Positions 12,920 to 22,016 of a DNA stretch of 38,785 bases are shown one piece after another. Every line of letters starts with the position of its first letter. Position 1 is the first letter of the stretch. Source of the stretch: a virus. A program made the position numbers and the translations under genes. The notes under the pieces were generated by a model that had not been told where the DNA came from, made no database searches, and saw only the letters and a program-made list of their open reading frames with translations. Location: positions 1 through 38,785 of IMG/VR virus record IMGVR_UViG_3300042864_002261; one strand, given 5' to 3'.

Positions 12920-15496
12920 TTAGTACATCATTTTCAATAAATCTTCCTTAGTAACTCCCATACCAAAGAAATCTGGAGTATAGGTTGGATTTTTATCCAA
13001 TTTAGCAAGTTCGCGTTTAATTCGATCTGCTTCGTATGGAGATGGATAAAAACTAATTGCACCAGTTGTTATAGTATTACCAACCGTACGTTTATAATTA
13101 GTTTCATAGCTAGATAAAGATTTTTTAACATCGCTCTTTACATCTGCATATGAAACATCATTTACTGTAATTGCACCAAGTAGATACCATAAACCTCCAT
13201 AGGTAATATCTTCTTCTATTCTAGCCTCTGCAACTTCAATTGGAGTTGCATCAGCCGGTAATTTTACCAACATACCAGCAGATGAAATAACTGGAGAAAT
13301 TCCAACTGCAGCTAAAGTACCGTCTACTTCTTCTTGATTTCTGATCGAAGCTTCGCTAGAAGCACCAGCTGCTGCAAATGTTTCCCTTGGTCCAGCTTTA
13401 GCCAATGCGCTATCTGAAGGTGGAAATGATGCAGTTAATGCAAGATCATCTGCTATTTTATTAATGTGACTTTTACATACATCAACATAGCTTAAAGGTC
13501 CAAGCACCGCATTTCTTTTTCCAGTAGGTTTAGCCTTTAGGTCATTAAGCTGTTGGTCTAATTCAGAAGATACTGAATTTTCTTTAGCGTCAATAGGTTC
13601 AGCTGCGTCTTGTTCCATTAAAAACTTTGGTCTAGATAAAATAAATTTGTAAGATTCATTTTTTGGAAGAGCCCCTGGTGAAAACTTCATAAGTAAAGCT
13701 TCAAGACCTCCAACATTACCTTGACCAAGATCTGCAATCGGGCAACGCATAGGTGCGCCGATTAAGTTTTTTAATATAATAAGTTTATTTCTAAATACTC
13801 TAGCTGCTCTAATAGATTGTGACCACTTTCCTCCAATTTTTGCAATATCATCAAAGTGTTTAATTGCAGCTTGACCGGATTTGGCAATATCTACATATAC
13901 TTCTGGATTTTTTGCAAGTAGTCTATACATGCCAACTACACCTGGACCAGCTTCTTCTAATTTAGCAAGGGTTTTAGGATTTGCTAAAATACCATTAAAG
14001 AACTTACTTAATTTTGCTGGATCGTCTGAAATTTCAGTAATTAATCTAGCACTAAAGTGTGCGCCCTTTGTTGTTGCAATTTCAGCAGCATTTCCAGTTA
14101 ATCTAACTAAGTCTTCTGCTGGAATATCATCAAGTTTTTTTACTCCAGCAAATAGCATTTCTGCTTTACGGCCTTCTATCCAAAGAGGCTTCATTTCCTT
14201 TAATTTAACAATATCTTCTGCTGTAACTGGTACACCTTTAACCTGTTTAACTTCAGTCCAAGCTTTAACATAATCATCATAGCCAGCACTCAATGCCTTT
14301 TCAATTGTTTTTGCATCTTTCTTAAGAAGGTCATCTGCAATTTTAACATTTGCATCTAGCACATCAATTAAGCGGCCATTCTTTACAAATTGACCTGCTC
14401 CAGGCAATCCCTTTTCAATTCTAGTTTGAAGAATTCCTTCTAATCTTGTTACTTCAGCAGTATTTCCTGCAGCTTTGGCTGCAGTCAATTCATCTCCTAA
14501 TTTAGTAATTAAACCTGCATTCGCATCTACTACCTTTGATGCATCGCCAGCTTTGATTGCAGCGGTAATATCATCTGATCCTTTTGATATTAAATTAATA
14601 TCATCAATTGCTGAATCTAAGTTTTTAGTGATTGGTGTAATTGCACTATCTAACCAAGCACCTAATTTCTTTCCAAGACCGCCAAATACAATACTAACTG
14701 GCCAAGTTCTAAGAATTGCTTCAAAGAAACGTCCAACTGCTTTTGCAATTGCAACAAACATAGATGCAACTGGCTTAGCAACTTTCATAATCTCCATAAA
14801 TTTAGATAAGGTATCTGGGGATTCTTTTGCTAAAGCTTTTACTAAACCTTTATCAGCCTTTCCAGTCTTAAATGCAACCTCAGCAATTTTATTAATTTTG
14901 CTAAAGCCCTTTCCTAATTTTATCGTTTTTGCAAGATCTCCAATTCCAGGAATAACTGCAGCGATTGTACTAATTAAAGCTGAGCCGTATTGTCCTTCGA
15001 ACAAATACATTATTGCGTTAAGTCCATCAAATACCATACCGGCAGTTAATGGTGGAACGATTGGTATATCAAATAATCCAAGTATATCTAAAAGTAAATG
15101 GATAATTCCAGAAGGGGAACCATCTTCAGTTAGAGCATTCCAAATAGAACGTAGACTATCAAAAAAGTCTTCATTAACTGAATAATATTGATCAAGTACT
15201 GACTCAATTTTAAAATTTGATTCGGTGAATAGCGTTACCCCGCTTGTTCCCATTGCATATAAAATATGCTCTAATTTAGATTCTTCGGTAAAGCCAGCTG
15301 ACTCTAACTCAGAAGAGTATTTTTGGGAGTTTTCAATAAACTCATCAGAAACTGATTCTGGCAAAACCGGTTGGATTTTGTCCAGCATTTCCATTAGGTC
15401 TGCACCAATTTCATTTAGAAATTCAAGTGCTGGATTTGCAAAAGTTGATTCATTAATTAGAAACTGATCTCTGCTTAAAATATATTTTGATGCCAT
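12920..15496 (-). CDS. Giant putative ejected internal protein (858 aa) with membrane-active segment and two targeting-like peptides
   Basis: Begins MASKYILSRDQFLINES, a capsid-targeting-like leader with INE as cleavage site. Residues about 130-195 are hydrophobic and glycine/proline-punctuated (LLLDILGLFDIPIV, GLNAIMYLFEGQYGSALIS, AAVIPGIGDLAKT). They resemble the membrane-associated pre-toxin-like segment of polymorphic toxins and large phage internal proteins. Residues 200-600 are Ala/Lys/Asp-rich helices. At 615-629, SYKFILSRPKFLMEQ closely repeats the N-terminal leader, followed by an acidic linker and a separate 225-residue C-terminal domain. I infer a head-packaged protein processed at both sites and possibly inserted into the envelope during ejection. 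No catalytic motif was identified. Confidence 0.8.
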   Translation of the reverse strand: MASKYILSRDQFLINESTFANPALEFLNEIGADLMEMLDKIQPVLPESVSDEFIENSQKYSSELESAGFTEESKLEHILYAMGTSGVTLFTESNFKIESVLDQYYSVNEDFFDSLRSIWNALTEDGSPSGIIHLLLDILGLFDIPIVPPLTAGMVFDGLNAIMYLFEGQYGSALISTIAAVIPGIGDLAKTIKLGKGFSKINKIAEVAFKTGKADKGLVKALAKESPDTLSKFMEIMKVAKPVASMFVAIAKAVGRFFEAILRTWPVSIVFGGLGKKLGAWLDSAITPITKNLDSAIDDINLISKGSDDITAAIKAGDASKVVDANAGLITKLGDELTAAKAAGNTAEVTRLEGILQTRIEKGLPGAGQFVKNGRLIDVLDANVKIADDLLKKDAKTIEKALSAGYDDYVKAWTEVKQVKGVPVTAEDIVKLKEMKPLWIEGRKAEMLFAGVKKLDDIPAEDLVRLTGNAAEIATTKGAHFSARLITEISDDPAKLSKFFNGILANPKTLAKLEEAGPGVVGMYRLLAKNPEVYVDIAKSGQAAIKHFDDIAKIGGKWSQSIRAARVFRNKLIILKNLIGAPMRCPIADLGQGNVGGLEALLMKFSPGALPKNESYKFILSRPKFLMEQDAAEPIDAKENSVSSELDQQLNDLKAKPTGKRNAVLGPLSYVDVCKSHINKIADDLALTASFPPSDSALAKAGPRETFAAAGASSEASIRNQEEVDGTLAAVGISPVISSAGMLVKLPADATPIEVAEARIEEDITYGGLWYLLGAITVNDVSYADVKSDVKKSLSSYETNYKRTVGNTITTGAISFYPSPYEADRIKRELAKLDKNPTYTPDFFGMGVTKEDLLKMMY

Positions 15497-15516
15497 TTAA
15501 TAGTAAGGCCATTTTT

Positions 15517-15527
15517 CTTTATTTATC
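15517..15527 (-). promoter_or_regulatory. T4-like late promoter motif
   Basis: The minus strand reads AGATAAATAAA about 25 nt upstream of the ATG at 15496. Confidence 0.5.
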
Positions 15528-16602
15528 TAAATGGAAACAAGTTTGAAATACATTTAGAGTAGATGGAAGCTCGGTCAGAAGGGCTCGAATCTTTAAAAAA
15601 TGCTAAGATTTCCTCAAGTTTACGTAAATCTGTGAATCCTAGAGCTTCATGAATACGATTATCCATATAGGAAACAGGAATTGCTCCAAATATAAGACTT
15701 TCGTATACTCGAGCAGGATAAAATCCTCGCTCTACATATAAGTCCTTTGAAATATTTAGACTAATAGTTGAACTTGCATATTCATTCCAAATATCAGTAC
15801 GATCTGTCCTTTTTATTAGTTTAATATTTTTTTCATGAAAAGCCTCAGCTAAGGTTGGGTCAAGCTTTCCAGCAATAGATACATCATACTTCTTACCAGT
15901 AAACGACTTAAAATCAGCTGACCCCTTTATTGCATCTACTACAATTGGGTTTTTTGCATGACCTGCTTTATAGTTACCAAATGAAATATTACCATAATAG
16001 AAAACTTTATCATTTCTTTCAAATCTGTCAGTTTCTTCTAACCAAACCTTTTCGCAGGCTTTAATAAAGTCCTTAGACACATTTGGATAATCAATTGATG
16101 GAATTTCAAATGTTATTCCATGGGACTTACAAAAATCAACAAACTCTGGATCAAGTGAAAGATCTGTATCTAATATTACAACTTTATGGGCTTGGCCAGT
16201 TTGGATTGCTGCACTAATTAATAGTTCAAACTGTTTTGCATCAGTTAACTGCTTAGTTAAGGTTGAAAGATTTCGGAATCTTGCCTTTAGGAAGATCTTA
16301 TCATATCGACCCTTTTCAATATTTTCTGCAACTTTACCAAACCCTAAATTATATGATCTGATTCGCTCTTTAGTAAATCGTTCAAAAACTGGAGTTACTG
16401 GGCTTTTAGGCCAAACCGGAGATTTATGCATTTCACCAACTTGATCATGTGATAAGTAGGAATAAAAATCGACCTTATCAATATGGTGATGATTACATAA
16501 CTGATCAATCAAACCGATTTGATAAAAAGTATGGCCTGGAATATCAGTTGAAAAATCTCCAAGATATCCAAAATATGCATAAAGTGCAGATGGGGTATTC
16601 AT
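15523..16602 (-). CDS. GT-B-fold glycosyltransferase, resembles T4 DNA beta-glucosyltransferase
   Basis: 359 aa from the ATG at 16602. Two further upstream ATGs in frame lie beyond the promoter motif and are rejected. The first half is Rossmann-like, with KVVILDTDLSLDPEF. The second half has VFYYGNISFGNYKAG, a KYDVSIAGKLD strand, and SLNISKDLYVERGFYPARVYESLIFGAIPVSYMD. That C-terminal block parallels the UDP-glucose-binding region of T4 bgt (NDNFITLRVWETMASDAVMLID). A role in glucosylating modified phage DNA is possible, but no base-hypermodification enzyme is visible here. The neighbouring FkbM methyltransferase could instead point to glycan decoration. Fold likely, acceptor unknown. Confidence 0.65.
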   Translation of the reverse strand: MNTPSALYAYFGYLGDFSTDIPGHTFYQIGLIDQLCNHHHIDKVDFYSYLSHDQVGEMHKSPVWPKSPVTPVFERFTKERIRSYNLGFGKVAENIEKGRYDKIFLKARFRNLSTLTKQLTDAKQFELLISAAIQTGQAHKVVILDTDLSLDPEFVDFCKSHGITFEIPSIDYPNVSKDFIKACEKVWLEETDRFERNDKVFYYGNISFGNYKAGHAKNPIVVDAIKGSADFKSFTGKKYDVSIAGKLDPTLAEAFHEKNIKLIKRTDRTDIWNEYASSTISLNISKDLYVERGFYPARVYESLIFGAIPVSYMDNRIHEALGFTDLRKLEEILAFFKDSSPSDRASIYSKCISNLFPFR

Positions 16603-16605
16603 ATT

Positions 16606-16617
16606 TTTATTATACAA
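16606..16617 (-). promoter_or_regulatory. Promoter-like motif TTGTATAATAAA
   Basis: The minus strand reads TTGTATAATAAA just upstream of the ATG at 16602, right after a terminator, in the same arrangement as the ligase promoter. Confidence 0.45.
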
Positions 16618-16640
16618 TAATTTCATCATAGGATTACAAA

Positions 16641-16661
16641 AAAGGCCGAGTTTCCTCGGCC
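16641..16661 (-). terminator. Intrinsic terminator
   Basis: Stem GGCCGAG/CTCGGCC with a 4-nt loop, followed on the minus strand by TTTTTT. It ends the FkbM methyltransferase transcript. Confidence 0.88.
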
Positions 16662-16684
16662 ATTGGGTCTAGATCAAACTTAGA

Positions 16685-17503
16685 TTAGCCTCGCTTTACT
16701 GCTGCAAAGTGGGTAATCCAAGTTTTAGTATTTTCAACATTAGGGCAAACATAGATATCGTCAAAATTTGCTTTAAAGATATCCAAGATTTCATTGAATT
16801 TTTCAACGCGGCCCTTTGATAAGTTACGATAGTGGAAGTGATATTCAACAATTGCAATTCTGATATTTGACCAGTCTTCTACAGATTTGATCAAATCATA
16901 TTCTGCACCTTCAACATCCATTTTTAAACAAGTTGCCTCTTTAAGAGCTTCGCTAAAGTTTTTAGCGGGTACTGTTACTTGAGTACGGCCTCTAACTGGA
17001 AGTAATGAGTGTTTACCTGAATCCCATGCCAAAAAGAAGTCTACATTTTTTGTATCATCATTTGGTACAAGAGCAGCCTCAATCATTTCGCATCGATCGG
17101 CAACTCCATTTTCTCCAAGATTTAATTCGGCAAACTCAATATTATTACGGAATGGTTCATATGACAAAACCTTCTTGATACGAGGAAACTGTGTTAAGAG
17201 TCTGGTTGCAAAAACTCCAATATGACCTCCAGCATCTAGCCATACATCCTCTTGATTTAAGTTTTCTAACTCAAATTGATGACCATTAGTATTCCAATCG
17301 GTTCTAAATAATGGGCTAAAGTATTCGCCGCCTGTAGCAGTTTTACTGATGTTTTGATTAATATTGTATTTAACTTCATCTTCTGAACGTACAAATAAAC
17401 TGTAATTAAAATACGGTGTGTCTTTTTTAGTATGGATTAGGAGCCCGCGCTCTCTAGCTTCTTCTAGACTAATCAATACATCTGCTGTTTTCTGTTTTGC
17501 CAT
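16685..17503 (-). CDS. FkbM-family SAM-dependent methyltransferase
   Basis: 272 aa. Motif I is WLDAGGHIGVFATRLL, and a later block LKMDVEGAEYDLIKS is the hallmark of FkbM-type O-methyltransferases; SYEPFRNNIEFAELNL is the adenosine-binding acidic loop. These enzymes usually methylate sugars or secondary metabolites. In this phage the substrate may be a glycan, possibly one built by the adjacent GT-B glycosyltransferase; that link is inference. It is a single-gene unit with its own promoter-like motif (17526-17538) and terminator, and the start at 17503 has no Shine-Dalgarno. Confidence 0.88.
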   Translation of the reverse strand: MAKQKTADVLISLEEARERGLLIHTKKDTPYFNYSLFVRSEDEVKYNINQNISKTATGGEYFSPLFRTDWNTNGHQFELENLNQEDVWLDAGGHIGVFATRLLTQFPRIKKVLSYEPFRNNIEFAELNLGENGVADRCEMIEAALVPNDDTKNVDFFLAWDSGKHSLLPVRGRTQVTVPAKNFSEALKEATCLKMDVEGAEYDLIKSVEDWSNIRIAIVEYHFHYRNLSKGRVEKFNEILDIFKANFDDIYVCPNVENTKTWITHFAAVKRG

Positions 17504-17525
17504 GTAGTTACTTTAAGTATGTTTA

Positions 17526-17538
17526 GATTATTATACTA
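17526..17538 (-). promoter_or_regulatory. Promoter-like motif TAGTATAATAATC
   Basis: The minus strand reads TAGTATAATAATC, 23-35 nt upstream of the methyltransferase ATG. It is the best copy of the GTATAATA class. Confidence 0.5.
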
Positions 17539-17540
17539 AT

Positions 17541-17564
17541 AAAAAAGCCCGAGTTACCTCGGGC
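17541..17564 (-). terminator. Intrinsic terminator
   Basis: Stem GCCCGAG/CTCGGGC with a 4-nt loop and a minus-strand TTTTTT tail, downstream of the 554-aa protein gene. Confidence 0.88.
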
Positions 17565-17592
17565 TCATAAAAATATTTAAATATTCTAAAGA

Positions 17593-19257
17593 TTACATAG
17601 TTTCAACTTCTGGCATAATCTCGTCTTCTTTAACGGTTTCGCCATTACTTAATTGGTATAAACCTTGTGCAGTAACTCCGCTAATGTTAACCGGTTCGCC
17701 ATTGTGCATTACACTTTGACCTACTGTGTATTTAGTACCATTTGCACCTAACATAGGATCAGTCTCTAAACTATCATCTAATGAAAGATATTCATCTTTA
17801 AGACCTACGATGCTTGAATTAATTGTATGCTTAAGAGTTTCAAGTTGATCTTGAGTTTCTTCATCTGCATCAGCAATTACTGACTCTAATTGAGAAATTG
17901 ACTCTTCTAATTTAGCAATATCAGATTTAATTACAGCTTTTCTTTCGTTAACGCTCTTAATAAATTCTTGTCTTTCAGAAAGTTGGATTGCAAAAAGATC
18001 GCTTACATCATATTTAAAGGTTTCAGCAACATATTTGTGGAATCCTAAAGTATCATATTTCTTAAGACCTTGTCTGTCTAAAACAAAAATACCAGATTTT
18101 TCAGTATTGATTGCATAGCTTTGAGCTCCTTCAGTAACAAATCTTTGAACAAATTCAAATTGAGCAATCATATTTGCATTTTCTAAAATCTTTGCAATAT
18201 TTTGCTTAAATGAAATTGTTTCAACTACTAAAGTTTTATAGATTTCTGAACTGTTTAAGTCTTCTGCAACCTTACCATTGATTTCAAATGAAACTTCACC
18301 GTCTGGAGAAACTTTAAATGCAATCGTGTTTGCTTTACCTTTAGCTTCAACACCGTGCTCGGTTGGTTTAAAACCTAAATCAGTATAAGCCTTTGCAGTT
18401 TTAGTAAATTCATCTTCTTGTGGAAGAGCTGAGAAAGGAACCACTTCTGCTTCTTCTTCATCATTCATATCGATAATATGATTCTCAATTAAAACTCTAA
18501 CACCCTTATCAGTTCTAGTATAAACTCCAACTACTGGATTAATTTTAGTAGAACCGTTTCCTGAACCTAAATTAAAACCTCCGTTTTGAGAAGATTCAAA
18601 TTGAGAAAGTCTATTTAATAAGTTTTTAATAACTGGTTGCGTAGTAGCTTCAGCAAGGATCATAGTTAAAGCATCAACTGAAGTTCTACCTTCAAGAATT
18701 GCTCCTTCTAATTTTTCACAAACTTGAGAGTAATATGCATTTGGAGCTTTCTTTAACTCGGCAATCGTATTAAAGATTGCAAGTGTAGCTCTATTTTCTG
18801 CAACGTATTTAGTTAAATCTGCAACTACTGATTTAACAGTAGCGTCAAATGAGAATGGAGAAAGTTTAGCAATAACTGATTCAATAATAATTGGCTCAGG
18901 GTTTACTGAAGCATATCTTTCAAGTCCAGTTACAACAGTTTTAAGAATTGGATCTGCATATGCAGCCGATTCTTTAATTTGTGCAATCTTAGGAAGAATT
19001 GCAGCACCGCTTTCAATCATTTTTAACTTTTTTGCAGGTGTGTTTGATAATTCATTAAATTTCTTAACGATTGTATCAAGCTCAGTATTTTGCAATTTTT
19101 CACTAACTTCAGCTAGATCGGCTAGCGCCTGCTCGATGTTGCCAGAAGCATTAACGTTGGCTTCAAGGCCAGCGACGAACATCTGTAGCATTCTGCTCTC
19201 AGATACAGCTTTAGCTGTTTTTAATTCTTGGATTAAGTTTTTTGTTAAGTCGTTCAT
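17593..19257 (-). CDS. Large probable virion protein of unknown function (554 aa)
   Basis: The N-terminal 230 residues are helical and repetitive (LANVN, LADLAEVSEKLQ, ESVIAKL, ADLTKYVAEN). A Gly/Asn/Ser linker follows at about 228-240, then a beta-rich central region with acidic DMNDEEEAEVVPF, a coiled coil at about 440-490 (KSDIAKLEESISQLESVI), and a small C-terminal beta domain ending SNGETVKEDEIMPEVETM. I do not recognise the family. A strong late promoter (GATAAATAAC), an A-rich leader and a dedicated terminator suggest an abundant late protein. Confidence 0.75.
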   Translation of the reverse strand: MNDLTKNLIQELKTAKAVSESRMLQMFVAGLEANVNASGNIEQALADLAEVSEKLQNTELDTIVKKFNELSNTPAKKLKMIESGAAILPKIAQIKESAAYADPILKTVVTGLERYASVNPEPIIIESVIAKLSPFSFDATVKSVVADLTKYVAENRATLAIFNTIAELKKAPNAYYSQVCEKLEGAILEGRTSVDALTMILAEATTQPVIKNLLNRLSQFESSQNGGFNLGSGNGSTKINPVVGVYTRTDKGVRVLIENHIIDMNDEEEAEVVPFSALPQEDEFTKTAKAYTDLGFKPTEHGVEAKGKANTIAFKVSPDGEVSFEINGKVAEDLNSSEIYKTLVVETISFKQNIAKILENANMIAQFEFVQRFVTEGAQSYAINTEKSGIFVLDRQGLKKYDTLGFHKYVAETFKYDVSDLFAIQLSERQEFIKSVNERKAVIKSDIAKLEESISQLESVIADADEETQDQLETLKHTINSSIVGLKDEYLSLDDSLETDPMLGANGTKYTVGQSVMHNGEPVNISGVTAQGLYQLSNGETVKEDEIMPEVETM

Positions 19258-19276
19258 TATAGACGATCTATTTTTT

Positions 19277-19286
19277 GTTATTTATC
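19277..19286 (-). promoter_or_regulatory. T4-like late promoter motif
   Basis: The minus strand reads GATAAATAAC followed by A6, about 20-29 nt upstream of the ATG at 19257. It is one of the clearest copies. Confidence 0.6.
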
Positions 19287-19313
19287 TGTGCCTTTTAATA
19301 AGAATACATTAAA

Positions 19314-21764
19314 TTATTCCATAGTTAAGCTATTTGCCATCTTATTATGGGAGATTGCTCTTTCTACAACATATGTATGGGCATCTTCTACTTCAATTTT
19401 TATTACTTCGGCCTCTCCAATTGATTCGATTGATGAAATTTCAACCAAGCCATCCAAAGTTTCAATTAGGTCTCCTACTGCAAGATCAGAAATTCTAACG
19501 TATTCCTCATCTACTGTTAAGAATTTATGACTTTCTGATACATCAACTGAGTGCTCTCCAAATTTAACTCTAACAACTGGCTGAATAATAGGTTCAGCTG
19601 ATTCAATCGCATAGTAACCCCATTCTCCAGTATGTTCGTGAATTGTATAGATTTGAGTACCTTTTACCAATTCGCCAGCTTTGATCCAAGAGTCTTCTCC
19701 AGTTAAAATTAGCATGCTTGGAACTGGGCAACCTCCACCATAACCTCCACCTGAACCGCCATATGCACCAGTTGAACCATATCCACTGCTGTATACTGGG
19801 CGAGTAAGTTTAACTGGATTGTCAGTTGCAGCAACATCTCTAATTGAATTAGCTGATGCCGAAACTGTTGCTTGAACAGTTGATGCTTTTAAGTTTGTAT
19901 TTTCAGCTTCAAGTTGAGATATTCTTTCCTTAAGTGATGTGATTGTATCTGCTAAATCTACCTGTTTTTTAGCATCAAGTAACTCAGCTGAATTATCATC
20001 GGCAGCTTTTGTAATATCATCAGATTTATACCATTTTCCAGTATAAAGCGCTGAACGGCTTCCATCCTTTCCTACCGTAACTATATAGAATTTAGGATCA
20101 TCTAAGCTTTGAATTTTAGCAGTAGTTGTTGCATCAACTTTAAAAAGTATTTCACCAAGATCTGAATTAACTTGATCTTGACTTGTAATATTGCTTATGC
20201 TTATCTTAGATGCAGCTGAGCCAAATACTAATTCAAACCCACTAAATTGAGTTAGATCCATGTTATTTAGCTTAGTTGTTCCTTGATTAGTAGTAGATTC
20301 AGTTTTTACCTGAAACTTAAATGTATTATCAAATGGAGTTACCGCAATTGATAACTTACCTTGACCAAATGCAAGATCTAGCTTTTTACCAGATCTAACT
20401 AAGTGATTGACTTGAGAAACTGCAATTGTATTTTGTGTGTAAAAAACTGGAACGTATTGAGTAACGGTATTAGTTATTACAGTTGGCTCAACGGTTGGCG
20501 TAGTTATTGCAGTCGCAGTTGATGCAGCAGGTCTAACCATTGAAGGATCACTAAATACCTGAACAGAATCAGTTAATTTCTTTACTATTATATTAGAAAT
20601 TTTATATGAATTTGGTTTATCTGCAAGATCCAATTTAAGTAAAGATTTACCATACTTATTTGGATTAACTATTGTAAGAGATGCAGTTCTAATAATTTGT
20701 TCGTTTGTTACTCTATTTACAAGTCTAACTGAATAGTCGACTACCATTGTAACAGCTTCATTTGCATTTTTAAGAATAGGTCTAAAAACTATAGGTTCAT
20801 CGAAATTAGTTTCTTGAAAGAATGTTGCATCTCCACTTTTAACAAAGGTTGATCCAATTTGTTCAAATATTGAAAGTTGGTGAAAAATTATCCAACTTTG
20901 ACCACTTCTTTTTTCTAAAATTCCAATAAATTCTTCTGGAAAACCCTGATTCCATGTTGCAAAAAATTCAAGATAATCTCCATCGACTGCTTCTCTAATT
21001 TTTGCTCCAACTAAATCAAAATCATTAGTTTGTGCAATTTGAGCATTGTAGGTACGGGTAATATCTAATGTTGTGTATAATTCGTCTTCAGTTTTTATAT
21101 CTGGTCCGAATGTACACTCAAATAAATTTATAGTAATAGGATTGTTTTTAACTAACCCTACTCCACCTGTTAATTGATATTCAAATGTATTTGCTTGATT
21201 TGGAGAAGTATAAAATGCCTCATCCATATTTTTTATTGATGGAATAATTATGTCAATATATCGGTCATACATCGTATTTCCAATAATAAATGGACGAGTT
21301 GTATAGAGTAAAATATCACCAATTGTTGTTGCATTTAACAAAATATTTGCTAGAATTAGTGTATTACCATCGTTCATATCTTGTCTAACTGACAGTGCCA
21401 TATTGGTAAAATCTGTAAACTGGAATCCTGATGCAATATAGAATCTTGCACGGTCTCCAATGATAGATCCTCCAGGTACAACTGTTTCAGTAAGAGTAGT
21501 ATCATACTCAGTATAGTTAGGACTATTTTCTGAGTCTAAATAAACAAACCTACCTCCATTGGTAGACAATGGGATAATAGTTAGGTCCTTGATATTACCG
21601 GTTTCATATAGTGCAGAATCTGGATTATACACAAATATTTCATTATCGCCAGTTTTTAATGTATAAAATGGCGAAGTTATTAGAATCGGACTTGATGGCG
21701 AAAGAGACTCATACTGATACTCTAATAGGCAATATTCCGTTAACTTAACAAATCTAGATTGCAT
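19314..21764 (-). CDS. Large tail/virion protein with C-terminal Hint (intein-like) autoprocessing domain
   Basis: 816 aa. Residues 1-590 are beta-rich with no domain I can name. A coiled coil (about 594-615, DTITSLKERISQLEAEN) and a Gly/Tyr/Ser-rich hinge (GYGSTGAYGGSGGGYGGG) follow. The last 138 residues form a Hint domain: it begins with C679 (CPVPSMLILTGEDSWIKAGEL), has the block-B-like VDVSESHKF, and ends with VEDAHTYVVERAISHN, where N807 is the expected cyclising Asn. The next residue is K808 rather than C/S/T, so cleavage rather than splicing is expected, as in bacterial intein-like domains. The neighbours are virion genes. Tail fibre or tip role inferred. Confidence 0.85.
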   Translation of the reverse strand: MQSRFVKLTEYCLLEYQYESLSPSSPILITSPFYTLKTGDNEIFVYNPDSALYETGNIKDLTIIPLSTNGGRFVYLDSENSPNYTEYDTTLTETVVPGGSIIGDRARFYIASGFQFTDFTNMALSVRQDMNDGNTLILANILLNATTIGDILLYTTRPFIIGNTMYDRYIDIIIPSIKNMDEAFYTSPNQANTFEYQLTGGVGLVKNNPITINLFECTFGPDIKTEDELYTTLDITRTYNAQIAQTNDFDLVGAKIREAVDGDYLEFFATWNQGFPEEFIGILEKRSGQSWIIFHQLSIFEQIGSTFVKSGDATFFQETNFDEPIVFRPILKNANEAVTMVVDYSVRLVNRVTNEQIIRTASLTIVNPNKYGKSLLKLDLADKPNSYKISNIIVKKLTDSVQVFSDPSMVRPAASTATAITTPTVEPTVITNTVTQYVPVFYTQNTIAVSQVNHLVRSGKKLDLAFGQGKLSIAVTPFDNTFKFQVKTESTTNQGTTKLNNMDLTQFSGFELVFGSAASKISISNITSQDQVNSDLGEILFKVDATTTAKIQSLDDPKFYIVTVGKDGSRSALYTGKWYKSDDITKAADDNSAELLDAKKQVDLADTITSLKERISQLEAENTNLKASTVQATVSASANSIRDVAATDNPVKLTRPVYSSGYGSTGAYGGSGGGYGGGCPVPSMLILTGEDSWIKAGELVKGTQIYTIHEHTGEWGYYAIESAEPIIQPVVRVKFGEHSVDVSESHKFLTVDEEYVRISDLAVGDLIETLDGLVEISSIESIGEAEVIKIEVEDAHTYVVERAISHNKMANSLTME

Positions 21765-21790
21765 TCGTGCTCTATACTAATTTTTTTGGT

Positions 21791-22015
21791 TTATGATAAC
21801 AAATCATTTATCGTGATCTTATTATCGACTTCTCCTATATTATCTATTAGCAAGCGTTCGCGATCTCTCAACGACTCTAGCCTGCTTAATAATATGTCTT
21901 TTTGTAATTCCAAACTAGAAGCTAGCATTTCAAGTTTTTCTAATTCTTCAAATATTTGAGAATATTCTGAGATGATTCCCTTAGCTTCTAATTTAATTGT
22001 AGATGGTATTTCCAT
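21791..22015 (-). CDS. Small coiled-coil protein
   Basis: 74 aa, almost entirely one coiled coil (about 15-58: ISEYSQIFEELEKLEMLASSL then LLSRLESLRDRERLLIDNI). No other feature is visible. It sits 1 nt after the stop of the 355-aa structural gene and precedes the Hint-domain protein, so it is probably a minor virion or assembly factor. Family not recognised. Confidence 0.65.
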   Translation of the reverse strand: MEIPSTIKLEAKGIISEYSQIFEELEKLEMLASSLELQKDILLSRLESLRDRERLLIDNIGEVDNKITINDLLS

Positions 22016-22016
22016 A

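Noticed and set aside
14475-15185. 236-codon open frame on the plus strand
   Set aside because: It is antisense to the 858-aa protein. It has the hydrophobic, Ser/Ile-rich look of a complement frame of a helical coding sequence and no promoter or context.
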